Shown: positions 44,664-53,789, numbered from the stretch's first letter. The stretch is DNA of 64,000 nt from Nitrosopumilus cobalaminigenes (GCF_013407145.1 NZ_CP026993.1:1448590-1512589); one strand, 5' to 3'. Program-made: numbers and translations. The notes: generated by a model from the sequence alone, not told the origin.

Positions 44664-44683
44664 TTAATAACTCGAGTTATTAA
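44664..44683. promoter_or_regulatory. Perfect 20-bp palindrome, TTAATAACTCGAGTTATTAA
   Basis: The halves are exact inverse complements, centred 48 nt before the HTH gene. As DNA it suits a dimeric regulator, perhaps the HTH protein itself. As RNA it would fold into an 8-bp stem with a 4-nt loop. It has no sequence kinship with the palindrome at 44597, so the gene may have two inputs. Confidence 0.6.
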
Positions 44684-44718
44684 GTCTGAGTTTAATACAA
44701 CTAAAACGTAGTTATTGT

Positions 44719-45120
44719 ATGTCAAATGGAAGACCAACTGCACAACAGCAAATAACATTACAAAATAAATTACGCAGTTATTATGAAAAAGGAATTTCAG
44801 CTACGCAAGCAGCAAGACATTGTAATATAAATCCAAAAACTGCCTGTAAATACTTTAGAGAATGGTCTAATGAAATTAATCAAACAGAATCAAAAGAGTT
44901 TGAAAATAAAATTACTGAAATGCGTTTACAACATCTAACTGTATTAGACAGACAATTAGCTGAACTAAATTATATGTTTGAGTCAGTTTATCATGGTAGA
45001 ACTTTTCAAGACAAGCTAAACATTGTTAAAATGATTCTTCAAATAATGGATAGAAAAGAAAAACTATTCAAAGATATCAAAAATACGCCTAAAATTTTAA
45101 AAAAGAAGTCTAGAGAGTAA
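44719..45120 (+). CDS. HTH protein resembling phage terminase small subunits
   Basis: This 133-residue basic protein has an HTH near residues 25-50 (YEKGISATQAARHCNINPKTACKYFREW), followed by a long helical part (MRLQHLTVLDRQLAELNYM) and a Lys-rich end. The layout resembles resolvase-like HTHs or terminase small subunits, which can be relics of proviruses. It could equally be a regulator of its own palindromic upstream region. It overlaps the convergent peptidase gene by 11 nt. Confidence 0.6.
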   Translation: MSNGRPTAQQQITLQNKLRSYYEKGISATQAARHCNINPKTACKYFREWSNEINQTESKEFENKITEMRLQHLTVLDRQLAELNYMFESVYHGRTFQDKLNIVKMILQIMDRKEKLFKDIKNTPKILKKKSRE

Positions 45121-46174
45121 CTAAATCTTTAGTAAATTTATGCATAACAATTGGTCTTTCTTTTACAATCAATGAATCTTCTATTCTTATTCCAAATTTA
45201 TTTTGAATGTAAATTCCTGGCTCTACAGTTATTGCCATATTTTCTTTTAGTTTTGTATTACTTCTGTAAGAAACAGTTGGTAGTTCATGTACTTCTAATC
45301 CAATACCATGACCTGTTGAATGAATAAAGTATTGCCCATAATTTTTTTCTTCAATGTATTTTCTACATGCAGAATCAACATCTTTGCAATCAATATTTGG
45401 TTTTACAGATTTTAGACCCAGCCTTTGCGATTCTTTAACAATTTCATATGCTTCATTTGCTTGTGAAGAAATTTTTCCAAGTGCAAAGGTTCTAGTTGCA
45501 TCAGAAACATATCCTTTGTATCTTAATGTGAGATCAGTTACCACAAGATCACCTTTCTTGAATTTTCTGTTTGTTACTTGTGCATGTGGAAGTGCACCAT
45601 TAGGACCTCCTGCAATTATTAGTGGATTTAGTGTGGATTTGTAACCAGTGTCAAACATTTCTTGTTCCATTGCATATGTCATCAAAATTGTTTGTAATTC
45701 GGATTCTTTTTGGCCAACTTTCATCTTTTTTGAACAAATTTGGAACATTTCATCAATGATTTTGGAAGCTTTTTTGAGAATTTGGATTTCTTTTTCATCT
45801 TTGATGATACGGGCATTGTAAAATGGTTCAGTTGATGATTTTATTTTTGGTATTGATTTTTTTAATGACATCATAATAGAGTGATTTTGGCAATCAGTAC
45901 AAACACTATTTTTCTTTATTTTTTTAATTACAGATGCGATCAGACCTTCTCCACGTTCAGCCGTAATTACTTCACAATCTTCAGATTCTTCTATTGCTCT
46001 TCCAACTTCTAACTCAGGTGCAATAATGGTAGTTTTTCCATTTTTTTCAAGCAATCCAATTGCTTCACCCCAAAACCCAGTCATGTAAAATAGATTTTCA
46101 GGCTCAAATGTTACCAAAGTATCACAATCGATCTTTTTGGCATATTTTAGAAGATTCTTTCTACGTTGCTTCAT
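45110..46174 (-). CDS. Xaa-Pro aminopeptidase/dipeptidase, M24 family
   Basis: This 354-residue metallopeptidase has an N-terminal creatinase-like domain and a pita-bread catalytic domain. The five metal ligands are visible: Asp in VVTDLTLRYKGY, Asp in VSDATRTF, His in STGHGIGLEVHELP, Glu in TVEPGIYI and Glu in IRIEDSLIV. It removes residues before proline from peptides. It is divergent from the PP-loop enzyme gene. Confidence 0.92.
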   Translation of the reverse strand: MKQRRKNLLKYAKKIDCDTLVTFEPENLFYMTGFWGEAIGLLEKNGKTTIIAPELEVGRAIEESEDCEVITAERGEGLIASVIKKIKKNSVCTDCQNHSIMMSLKKSIPKIKSSTEPFYNARIIKDEKEIQILKKASKIIDEMFQICSKKMKVGQKESELQTILMTYAMEQEMFDTGYKSTLNPLIIAGGPNGALPHAQVTNRKFKKGDLVVTDLTLRYKGYVSDATRTFALGKISSQANEAYEIVKESQRLGLKSVKPNIDCKDVDSACRKYIEEKNYGQYFIHSTGHGIGLEVHELPTVSYRSNTKLKENMAITVEPGIYIQNKFGIRIEDSLIVKERPIVMHKFTKDLVTL

Positions 46175-46245
46175 ACAGTATATTCTTCAATTCTCAATTT
46201 ATGTATGATGTAAAGTTTGTATATGGAAAATTGAACCAGATCGCA

Positions 46246-47259
46246 ATGGCTGAAGAGAAAGAGAAGAAGAAAGTTGTTGCTTTACTATCTGGAGGATTAG
46301 ACAGTCAACTAGCTGTAAGAATGATGCAAGAACAAGGATTTGATGTTTCAGCTGTTGCAATTAAAACTCCATTTTGTGATTTTGATTGTGGAAGAGGGTG
46401 TGGATTTGAAATTAGAGAAAGGGCAGATGATCTTAATGTGAATTTAAAAACAGTGTATCTTGGTGATGAATACATTGAGATGTTAAAGAATCCTAAACAC
46501 GGAATTGGTGCTGGATTTAATCCATGTGTAGATTGTAGAACAATGATGTTTGATGCAGCAAAAAAACACATGGAAGATATTGGTGCAGAATTTATTATTT
46601 CAGGTGAAGTATTAGGTCAACGTCCAATGAGTCAACATGCACCATCATTACATATTATTGAAAATGAATCAAACTTGAAAGGAAAAATTGTTAGACCATT
46701 ATCAGCTGGATTACTACCACCATCAGATGCTGAAAAAGATGGTTTGATTAAAAGAGAAAATCTTGGAATGATTAAAGGAAGACAAAGAAAAATTCAAATG
46801 AAAATGGCCAAAGAATATGGAATTGAAAATCCACCAAATGCAGGTGGCGGTTGTTTGTTAACAGAGCCACAGTTTGGAATTAAAGCTAAAGATTTGTTTG
46901 ATCACATTGAAACTCCTACAATTAATGAAATTGATTTACTAAAAATTGGAAGGCACTTTAGATTAGATGAAAAAACAAAATTTGTTGTTGGAAGAAATAA
47001 AGATGAAAATGAAATGATTAAAGCATTAGCATTACCAGGAGATATTTTACTTGAGGCCAAAGATTATGTTGGACCAGTTTCAATCTTACGTGGTAAGAAT
47101 GCAAAATCACATGTAGAATTTGCATCTAAAGTGACTTTAAGATATTCAGATGCACCAAAAACTGAACACAGTGTTGTTTCTGTTAAAAATGGAGATTTAT
47201 CGGAAGAAATTAGTACAGAATGTGCAGAAGAAGAATCATACATTAAATTTAGAATGTAG
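46246..47259 (+). CDS. PP-loop tRNA thiolation enzyme
   Basis: From the ATG at 46246 this is 337 residues; the open frame reaches back to 46060 inside the divergent peptidase gene and is not used. The ATP-pyrophosphatase motif LLSGGLDSQLAV stands at residue 12. Cysteines occur in CDFDCGRGCGFE, NPCVDCRT and GGGCLLTEP, which could form persulfide or Fe-S sites. ISGEVLGQRPMSQH is typical of archaeal thiouridine synthases related to MnmA/ThiI. It likely adds sulfur to a tRNA uridine; which position is not settled. A C-terminal domain (about 240-337) follows. Confidence 0.85.
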   Translation: MAEEKEKKKVVALLSGGLDSQLAVRMMQEQGFDVSAVAIKTPFCDFDCGRGCGFEIRERADDLNVNLKTVYLGDEYIEMLKNPKHGIGAGFNPCVDCRTMMFDAAKKHMEDIGAEFIISGEVLGQRPMSQHAPSLHIIENESNLKGKIVRPLSAGLLPPSDAEKDGLIKRENLGMIKGRQRKIQMKMAKEYGIENPPNAGGGCLLTEPQFGIKAKDLFDHIETPTINEIDLLKIGRHFRLDEKTKFVVGRNKDENEMIKALALPGDILLEAKDYVGPVSILRGKNAKSHVEFASKVTLRYSDAPKTEHSVVSVKNGDLSEEISTECAEEESYIKFRM

Positions 47260-47332
47260 GCGTGAAATTTTTAAAAAATTAGTTAAAACTAAGGAAGAGT
47301 TTTTGAGGAAGTAGATCTCATTTTCATCAAGG

Positions 47333-47611
47333 ATGCAAAAACAAGAAAATCCCACATATTTGAAAGCCATCACTATTAGAGATATCAGTGATGTACATTC
47401 AATCAAAGAAGATATCAAAAAAGATATGATTTTGATTCTAAGAGTCACACCCTTAGCACAAAAAGATGTGGAGCAACTACGTAAAGTAGTAGAAGAGTTG
47501 TATTCAATTGCAAAAGCTGAAGATGCTGAAATTGCAAGATTAGGAGAGGAACGAATTATTGTTGCTCCATCCAGTATAAAGATCTGGAAACCTGAATACG
47601 ATCTAAAATAA
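47333..47611 (+). CDS. sepF: Cell division protein SepF
   Basis: The 92-residue protein matches archaeal SepF. YLKAITIRDISDVHSIKEDI is followed by ILRVTPLAQKDVEQLRKVVEELY and a closing IIVAPSSIKIW. SepF anchors FtsZ at the membrane in archaea, usually through an N-terminal amphipathic helix; here the N-terminus before residue 8 is very short, so anchoring may differ. Thaumarchaeota divide mainly with Cdv/ESCRT proteins, so its role is an open point. It overlaps the convergent aCPSF1 gene by 9 nt. Confidence 0.85.
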   Translation: MQKQENPTYLKAITIRDISDVHSIKEDIKKDMILILRVTPLAQKDVEQLRKVVEELYSIAKAEDAEIARLGEERIIVAPSSIKIWKPEYDLK

Positions 47612-49582
47612 TTTTATTGCTTCTTGAACTTGTGGATAATGAGCAGGTACTTTGTACATTCGTCTAATATTCATTGCAAGGTTTTCTGATTTACTACGTT
47701 CTCCGTGATTAACTAATACACGACGAAGTTTTGGTCTTAGTCTTTGTACAAATGACATTAATTGATTATAATCACTGTGTCCACTGAAACCATCTAGTTT
47801 TTCAACTCCACAGTTAATTGAAACGACTTCTACTTTGCCTTCTTTACCTAACATAGTGGCTTGTTTTGAACCATCAAGTACTCTTCTTCCCAAGGTTCCA
47901 TTTACTTGATATGAAACAAACAATACTTTGTTCTTTTTATCAGGTGCAATATTTTTAAAATATTCCAAAACTGGTCCACCCTCTAACATTCCAGAGGTTG
48001 CCAAGATTATACATGGTGAATTATCTCTCATTGGTTCTTCCCTAGCATCTGCATGCTCAATGTTGGTAAAGTATTCTGAATCAAATGGATTATCATCAGT
48101 TTCTAGAATTTTTTGTTTAAGTTCTCTTGCAAGATATTCAGGGTATGACTCATGTATTGCTGATGCTTCAGATATCATACCTTCTGTAAATACAGGAGCT
48201 TCAACCATTTCTCCTGATTTCATGTAATGATCAATTACCATCATAATTTCTTGTGCACGACCAACTGCAGGTATTGGAATCAAAACTTTGCCTCCATCTG
48301 CTAAAGTATTGTTTACAGCATTAATGAAAGCAGATTCTACTTCTTGTCTAGATGGTTGAATATCAGTTTTCAAACCATACGTACTTTCAATCAATAATGT
48401 TTCTACTCTTGGGAAATTCCAACTAGCAGCTTCAAACAAAATACTTTTTCCAAATTTAATATCACCAGAATAAACAAAGTTATGATCACCATTTCCAATA
48501 TGAAAGTGACATAATGCAGAACCTAGAATATGACCTGCATTTGCAAGTACAAGTTTGATGTCAGGTGAAATATCAGTTACAGTTCCATATGGCAAAGTAA
48601 TTGTTTGTCGCATAAGCTGTTTTACATCCCGTTCTGCATAGATTGGAGTTCTACCTTGTGCAGCAGCTACTTTGATTGCATCTAATTGAATTAAATTCAT
48701 CATTGGAAGTGTAGGTTCAGTACAATAGATAGGACCTTTGTATCCATATTTGCACAATGTTGGCAAAAATCCAGTATGATCCAAATGTGCATGGCCAATT
48801 ACTATAGCATCAAGTTCATCAAGAGTAATGTTAAGAGAATCTAATCTTGGAAATGCATCCATAGGAGAACGAGCTCCAGGATTTATTCCACAATCAATGA
48901 GGATTTTACTTTCAGGAGTAGATAATAATAGAGAAGATCGTCCTACCTGACCAAATCCTCCAAGGGTGTAAAGAGAAACTTCTGTTCTTTGAGTTAGTCT
49001 GGGTCTGAATATTTCATCACCAACTTGTTTGAGTTGTTTACTTCGTTCAGATGATGACTGTTTTAGAGTTGCATTAATTGTTTGAATAGTACGTGAAGGG
49101 ATAGTGGTTGCTTTTCTTACTCGTAATCTCCAACCTATTTTTTCAGTTACTTCAGCATGATTGAATTCTTTTGCATTTCTTTGTAGTAACCATGGTCTTT
49201 TTGCTTCAACTGATACTTCTCCAGTTGCTGTATCAAAAATAGTTCCTTGAAGATTTGCTTCTTTTGGAACACATTCTGCTAAAATTTTTCTAGCTTCTGC
49301 TTCAGGTTTTCTAATTGATTCATCAGTTCTGACAACAATTCTTTTTTTAATTATGTTAACTAGATTAGAAATTGTATCATTGTTTTCCATCAAGTAACGT
49401 GGAGAATTTGTATAAAGAGCAATTCTTGGTCCTTCGTATTCAATTTTTGTAACACTTGCCTCCTTGGGTATACTTTGCAGTATGGTGGCCATTATATTCT
49501 GGCTACTAGGAGGTAACTCTTTTTCTTGATATTTTCTTTGCATTAAATCACTAAAGTTCGATGACGGCTTTCTTTTGCTCAT
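47603..49582 (-). CDS. KH-domain beta-CASP ribonuclease aCPSF1
   Basis: This 659-residue protein has two N-terminal KH-like domains (about residues 30-170), a metallo-beta-lactamase domain with IGHAHLDHTGFLP near 262, and the beta-CASP part with LATSGMLEGGP and FSGHSDYNQL. It is the archaeal CPSF73-like nuclease that cuts RNA 3' ends and ends transcription at U-rich sites. The ATG at 49582 lies 32 nt inside psmB; an internal ATG at 49543 (M14) gives 646 residues with a more usual length and clears the overlap. Confidence 0.95.
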   Translation of the reverse strand: MSKRKPSSNFSDLMQRKYQEKELPPSSQNIMATILQSIPKEASVTKIEYEGPRIALYTNSPRYLMENNDTISNLVNIIKKRIVVRTDESIRKPEAEARKILAECVPKEANLQGTIFDTATGEVSVEAKRPWLLQRNAKEFNHAEVTEKIGWRLRVRKATTIPSRTIQTINATLKQSSSERSKQLKQVGDEIFRPRLTQRTEVSLYTLGGFGQVGRSSLLLSTPESKILIDCGINPGARSPMDAFPRLDSLNITLDELDAIVIGHAHLDHTGFLPTLCKYGYKGPIYCTEPTLPMMNLIQLDAIKVAAAQGRTPIYAERDVKQLMRQTITLPYGTVTDISPDIKLVLANAGHILGSALCHFHIGNGDHNFVYSGDIKFGKSILFEAASWNFPRVETLLIESTYGLKTDIQPSRQEVESAFINAVNNTLADGGKVLIPIPAVGRAQEIMMVIDHYMKSGEMVEAPVFTEGMISEASAIHESYPEYLARELKQKILETDDNPFDSEYFTNIEHADAREEPMRDNSPCIILATSGMLEGGPVLEYFKNIAPDKKNKVLFVSYQVNGTLGRRVLDGSKQATMLGKEGKVEVVSINCGVEKLDGFSGHSDYNQLMSFVQRLRPKLRRVLVNHGERSKSENLAMNIRRMYKVPAHYPQVQEAIKLF

Positions 49583-50192
49583 CGGTTAATAGACGGAAAC
49601 CGTCTTTGTCCATAATTGCGACATTAATTCCATCGCCTGTACCAATGTTTCTAACTATTGCGGCTTTAACAGCTCTTAGAGCTACTTGTTTTGCTTCTTC
49701 AACTGTAAGATCTTCTCTATACTCTTCTTCAAGTAAACCATAGGCTACTGGAGAACCGCTACCAGTTGTAACATATGATTTCTCTTCAACTGAACCAAAC
49801 ATGTCAACATTAAACAATGAAGGACCACTTGAATCATATCCACCAAGTAAGATATCAGCCATGAATGGATATCCTCTATTTTGATGAAATATCAATGAAC
49901 ATAATCTTGCAAGTGAATGAATAGAAATATCACCTTGTTTTTCAACTCTGTGAAGATTAGAATGATAACGTAAGATATCTACAATATTTTGTGCATCAGC
50001 AACACCACCAGCTAAAGTGAGACCTGCGTGTTGATCAATTTGTTGAATTTTCATAGTATTGTTATTTGCAATAAAATAGCCTGCACTTGCTCTCATATCA
50101 GCACATAATACAACACCGTCTTTAGCCTTGATACCTACAGTGGTAGTCCCATGCAAAATTTTTTCTTCAACATTATTCGACAAAAAATACAC
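49551..50192 (-). CDS. psmB: Proteasome subunit beta
   Basis: This 213-residue precursor has a short propeptide cut before Thr16 (EKILHGTTTVGIKAKDGVV), giving the N-terminal catalytic Thr. The catalytic Lys is in LCADMRAS-type context and GSGSPVAYGLLEEEY is conserved. It forms the inner rings of the 20S proteasome with an alpha subunit encoded elsewhere. It precedes aCPSF1, linking protein and RNA turnover in one operon. Confidence 0.96.
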   Translation of the reverse strand: MYFLSNNVEEKILHGTTTVGIKAKDGVVLCADMRASAGYFIANNNTMKIQQIDQHAGLTLAGGVADAQNIVDILRYHSNLHRVEKQGDISIHSLARLCSLIFHQNRGYPFMADILLGGYDSSGPSLFNVDMFGSVEEKSYVTTGSGSPVAYGLLEEEYREDLTVEEAKQVALRAVKAAIVRNIGTGDGINVAIMDKDGFRLLTDEQKKAVIEL

Positions 50193-50260
50193 CTATGATT
50201 ATAAAATAAGTGGCATCTCACCCTTTTAAATAACTTTTTGATCCCTTGAAATCATAAATA

Positions 50261-51325
50261 ATGATAAAAAATCAAGATCGCATGCAATCACACAGAATGG
50301 AATTACCTAGGCTCATTGAGATTGGAGAAAGAAACATCAATGATTTTGGAAAATTTCTAATTTCATTAAACAAACCAAAAAAAGTATCTTTAATTGCAGG
50401 AACAAATGTTCAAAAAATTTTAAAGAAGAAAATTGAAAATTCATTAAAAACAAAAAAAATTCAATTTATTTGGCATACATCAATAGATAATCAAATAAAA
50501 TCATTAAATCAAATCCAAAAAGACGTTAAAAAAGATAATTCTGATTTAATTGCAGGTATTGGTGGAGGTCGTTCTGTAGACACTGCTAAATTGATTTCTT
50601 ATAATTTAGGTAAACCGTTTGTTAGTCTTCCAACTGCTGCATCTCATGACGGAATGGCTAGTCCATTTGTATCAGTAAAAAGTGATAAGCCGCATTCTAT
50701 TGTAGCAACTGCTCCTATGGGAGTTTTTGTAGATATTGATATTATTAAAAAGGCCCCAGCAAAGTTGCTGGCAAGTGGTTGTGGAGATCTTATTGCCAAT
50801 ATTACAGCAGTAAAAGATTGGCAATTAGGTCATAAGAAGAAAAAAGAGTACTATGGCAGATATGCAGCAGATTTAGCCTTGATGAGTGCAGAAATTGTTA
50901 TGGAAAATTCTTCTGAATTTGCTAAAAAAGGATTAGATGCAAGAGTGATTGTAGAAGGTTTGATCAGTGCAGGTGTAGCATCATGTATTGCTGGAAGTAG
51001 TAGACCATGTTCTGGTGCAGAGCACCTAGTTTCTCATGCACTTGACAAACTTGCTCCGGGAATAGGACTGCATGGAGAAAAATGTGGATTAGGATCTATA
51101 ATGATTGCTAAGCTACAAGGAAAAGATTGGAAAAAAATTGTAAAGACATTAAAAAATGTAGGAGCACCAACTACTGCAAAACAAATAGGTCTTAAACCAG
51201 ATGTAATAGTTGAAGCTTTAATGATTGCACAAGATCTTAGACCAGAAAGATATACAATTTTAAAAGAAATTAAAATGACTGAGAAAATAGCAAAAAATCT
51301 TGCAAAGAGTACTAGTGTAATTTAA
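50261..51325 (+). CDS. egsA: Glycerol-1-phosphate dehydrogenase
   Basis: This 354-residue enzyme makes sn-glycerol-1-phosphate, the archaeal lipid backbone. It shows GIGGGRSVDTAKLI (NAD(P) binding), SLPTAASHDGMASPF (metal-ligand Asp), CSGAEHLVSHALD and LHGEKCGLGSIM (His ligands). An inner Met at residue 8 could be the start. It overlaps the convergent FKBP gene by 4 nt. Confidence 0.95.
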   Translation: MIKNQDRMQSHRMELPRLIEIGERNINDFGKFLISLNKPKKVSLIAGTNVQKILKKKIENSLKTKKIQFIWHTSIDNQIKSLNQIQKDVKKDNSDLIAGIGGGRSVDTAKLISYNLGKPFVSLPTAASHDGMASPFVSVKSDKPHSIVATAPMGVFVDIDIIKKAPAKLLASGCGDLIANITAVKDWQLGHKKKKEYYGRYAADLALMSAEIVMENSSEFAKKGLDARVIVEGLISAGVASCIAGSSRPCSGAEHLVSHALDKLAPGIGLHGEKCGLGSIMIAKLQGKDWKKIVKTLKNVGAPTTAKQIGLKPDVIVEALMIAQDLRPERYTILKEIKMTEKIAKNLAKSTSVI

Positions 51326-52068
51326 GCGGTTTTTTGTTCAGGAGCTTTTTCTTTTGCTTCAGGTTTCTTTTCCTGAGCTTGTTTGTTGACATGTGTTTCA
51401 ACAAAACTCACTTTTTCTAAAGTAGGAACAAATTTGAAAATATCAAGTTGGATAAAATGTTTCATGATTTGTAAACCATCAGCACGTAAAATTTCTTCAG
51501 GAATTATGACACTTGCTTCTTTATCTTTCAAATCAAATGCTATCTTTGTATCTTCTACAGGTAATCTATTTTTTAGAATTCCATCTACTTTATCACTTGG
51601 AGAATCTAGTGATTTGAGAACATTAACATCAAACAAAATTGTTTTTCCTGCATATCTATGATTATAATCTACTTGTACTCTACCAGATCCAATAAAACGA
51701 ATAATTCCTCTTTTATTATCAACTTCAATTGTATCACCTACTGAAACTTTCTCTGCATCTTCTCCTAATTTTCTAATAGGAATCATTCTGACTTTTCCAG
51801 AATCTCTTTCACCAAAACCTTTGTCTGGTGTTACTTCAACTGTGAGTTTATCACCAACTGCAGTTTTTGCAAGTGCTTCATCAAGTCCTTTTAGAACAGG
51901 ATAAGAAACTTCACCTATAGAAACTAGTTTTGGTTGATACTTGACATTTTGTTCATGAATAGAATGTTTTTTTGCATCTTCTTCAATTGTAGTATCAAAA
52001 ATTTCTTCAGTATCTTTTACCTTTGCAGTATAATCTACTAGAATTAATGATCCTTTATCAAATGTCAA
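51322..52068 (-). CDS. FKBP-type peptidyl-prolyl isomerase, SlyD-like
   Basis: This 248-residue protein begins with an FKBP domain (GSLILVDYTAKVKDTEEIFD) with the insert-in-flap domain as in SlyD (GERDSGKVRMIPIRKL, then VDYNHRYAGKTILFDVNVL). A C-terminal domain of about 90 residues follows, ending in a Lys/Glu/Ala-rich tail (EKKPEAKEKAPEQK). It helps protein folding. Long archaeal FKBPs of this type are known. It is convergent with egsA. Confidence 0.92.
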   Translation of the reverse strand: MTFDKGSLILVDYTAKVKDTEEIFDTTIEEDAKKHSIHEQNVKYQPKLVSIGEVSYPVLKGLDEALAKTAVGDKLTVEVTPDKGFGERDSGKVRMIPIRKLGEDAEKVSVGDTIEVDNKRGIIRFIGSGRVQVDYNHRYAGKTILFDVNVLKSLDSPSDKVDGILKNRLPVEDTKIAFDLKDKEASVIIPEEILRADGLQIMKHFIQLDIFKFVPTLEKVSFVETHVNKQAQEKKPEAKEKAPEQKTA

Positions 52069-52109
52069 TGTGATCGGTCTCGAATTTCCTTATATTAAGT
52101 TAACAGGGT

Positions 52110-53255
52110 TTAGAGAGCTTTGAGTTTTTCTTCTGCAGTTTTAAGACCTGCTTGAGCATCAACTTCATATCCCATCATTGATAGTGTAGCTGAGATTGCT
52201 GAAATAGTTCTCATTACATGATATGGACTAACTTCTCCCATACATCCAACTCTGAATACTTTTCCTTTAAGATTTCCAAATCCGCCAGCAACTAGTACTT
52301 TGAATTTGTCAGCTAGTGTACTTCTAAAAGTTTTGTCTTCAAGTCCATCCAAGTAATTTAATGCAACAATAGAGATTGAACGATCTTCTTCTTTTGCAAA
52401 TGGAGAAAGACCCATTGCACTTAGTCCAGCGTATAATGAATCAGAACAAACTTTATGACGTTTAAAGACATTTTGTAGTCCTTCTTCTAACATTACAGAT
52501 AATGCTTCTCTATATGCATACATCAATGGCAATGCTGGTGTGAAAGGAGTATGTTTTTCCTCATCATAATATTTGAAATATCTTGCTAAATTGAAGTAAT
52601 GCGTTGGTGGAGGATTTTCAATCATGTATTTTTTAGCTTTTGCACTAACAGACACTGGAGAAATTCCAGGAGGTGCTGCAATTGCTTTTTGAGAACCAGT
52701 TAAACATACGTCAATATTCCATTTATCAACTTGAAGGTCAGCACCGCCAAGTAATGAAACTGAATCTACTACATAGAATGCATCATTTCTGGAAGTCAAG
52801 TCAGATACTTTATCAAGATAATTTACCATTGTTCCTGTAGAAGTTTCATTGTGAACAACATAGAATGCTTTTACATCTTTATTGTTATCAAATGCTTCTT
52901 TAATTTGATCAAAAGTTGCATTTTCTCCAGGCGGAGTTTGAAGTTTGATTACATTTGCACCTTGACCTTCAATTAATTGTGATAATCTAGTACTAAATTC
53001 ACCATTTACGGGAATGATTACTTTGTCACCTTTCTTAACTACATTAACTACTCCTGCTTCAACAGCACCTGTTCCTGATGCAGATAATGCTACAATATCA
53101 TTTTGTGTTTGAAATACTTGCTGAGTTTTATCAACAACATCAGTGTATAATTGAACAAAATCATCACTTCTGTGATTGATAATTGGTGCTAACATTGCCC
53201 TCATTACTCTATTTGGTACATTTGTTGGACCAGGAAGCATTGAAAGATATTCCAT
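52110..53255 (-). CDS. Class-V aminotransferase, serine/alanine-glyoxylate type
   Basis: This 381-residue PLP enzyme shows MLPGPTNVPNRVMRAM at the start, SGTGAVEAGVVNVVKKGDKV, VVHNETSTGTMVNYL, VDSVSLLGGADLQVD and the PLP-lysine loop LTGSQKAIAAPPG near residue 190. The family includes alanine-glyoxylate and serine-pyruvate aminotransferases. The exact substrate pair is not clear from sequence; a role in glycine/serine metabolism is likely. Confidence 0.92.
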   Translation of the reverse strand: MEYLSMLPGPTNVPNRVMRAMLAPIINHRSDDFVQLYTDVVDKTQQVFQTQNDIVALSASGTGAVEAGVVNVVKKGDKVIIPVNGEFSTRLSQLIEGQGANVIKLQTPPGENATFDQIKEAFDNNKDVKAFYVVHNETSTGTMVNYLDKVSDLTSRNDAFYVVDSVSLLGGADLQVDKWNIDVCLTGSQKAIAAPPGISPVSVSAKAKKYMIENPPPTHYFNLARYFKYYDEEKHTPFTPALPLMYAYREALSVMLEEGLQNVFKRHKVCSDSLYAGLSAMGLSPFAKEEDRSISIVALNYLDGLEDKTFRSTLADKFKVLVAGGFGNLKGKVFRVGCMGEVSPYHVMRTISAISATLSMMGYEVDAQAGLKTAEEKLKAL

Positions 53256-53294
53256 GTGTTATCTAACACCAGTTATTTCGGGGTTTATTTATAA

Positions 53295-53789
53295 TTAGAG
53301 ATTTTTCAAATGTTGTTTGGCATTAGTCTTTTCTAAAAAATTTCTTGTTCCATTAGGTACTAGATCATCCCATTTTTGATCGCGAATTATCAGATCGCGA
53401 ATATTGGTTCCAGATAGAGATTCTCTATTTAGAAAAGGAATTGCAAGGACTTGGATATTTCTTTTAGAATACAGATGTTTTGTCAAATCATCATTTGAAA
53501 AAATAATGTCAAATTTTGGTACAATAGTATCTATTTTTTCAATCCATCGAATATGATTATCTACATCTGGAATAAAATAAATTGAAATTTTCTCTTTCAT
53601 CGAATCATCAATAGAAGATAGAATCATTTCTTTTCGTTGTTCTGCAGTAAATGGATTTTCTTTTTCTACAGGTTTGTTTGAACTACCCAAGCCTACCCAT
53701 AATTTATCAACTTTAGATAATGCAAATTGTAATGCTTCAAGATGACCCAAGTGAAAGGGCTGAAATCTTCCTATCAAAAGACCATTCAT
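53295..53789 (-). CDS. nadM: Nicotinamide-nucleotide adenylyltransferase
   Basis: This 164-residue archaeal NMN adenylyltransferase shows GLLIGRFQPFHLGHLEAL with the HxGH nucleotide motif, WVGLGSSNKP, and LSGTNIRDLI (ISSTxxR-type motif). It makes NAD from NMN and ATP. It is convergent to nothing nearby and divergent from rtcA by 61 nt. The length is typical. Confidence 0.93.
   Translation of the reverse strand: MNGLLIGRFQPFHLGHLEALQFALSKVDKLWVGLGSSNKPVEKENPFTAEQRKEMILSSIDDSMKEKISIYFIPDVDNHIRWIEKIDTIVPKFDIIFSNDDLTKHLYSKRNIQVLAIPFLNRESLSGTNIRDLIIRDQKWDDLVPNGTRNFLEKTNAKQHLKNL

Larger units (their letters stand above)
44356..44718. other. Intergenic stretch, 363 bp, with two long palindromes
   Basis: No ordinary gene is seen. 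The second half contains two perfect 20-bp palindromes (44597-44616 and 44664-44683), and between them a 14-codon ORF starts at 44622 and stops at 44666. That start lies about 15 nt beyond the centre of the first palindrome, and its stop enters the second. The first half is plain AT-rich sequence. Confidence 0.5.

Noticed and set aside
46060-46245. 62-codon N-terminal extension of the PP-loop enzyme
   Set aside because: It lies inside the divergent M24 peptidase gene, and the ATG at 46246 gives the normal family start right before the PP-loop.
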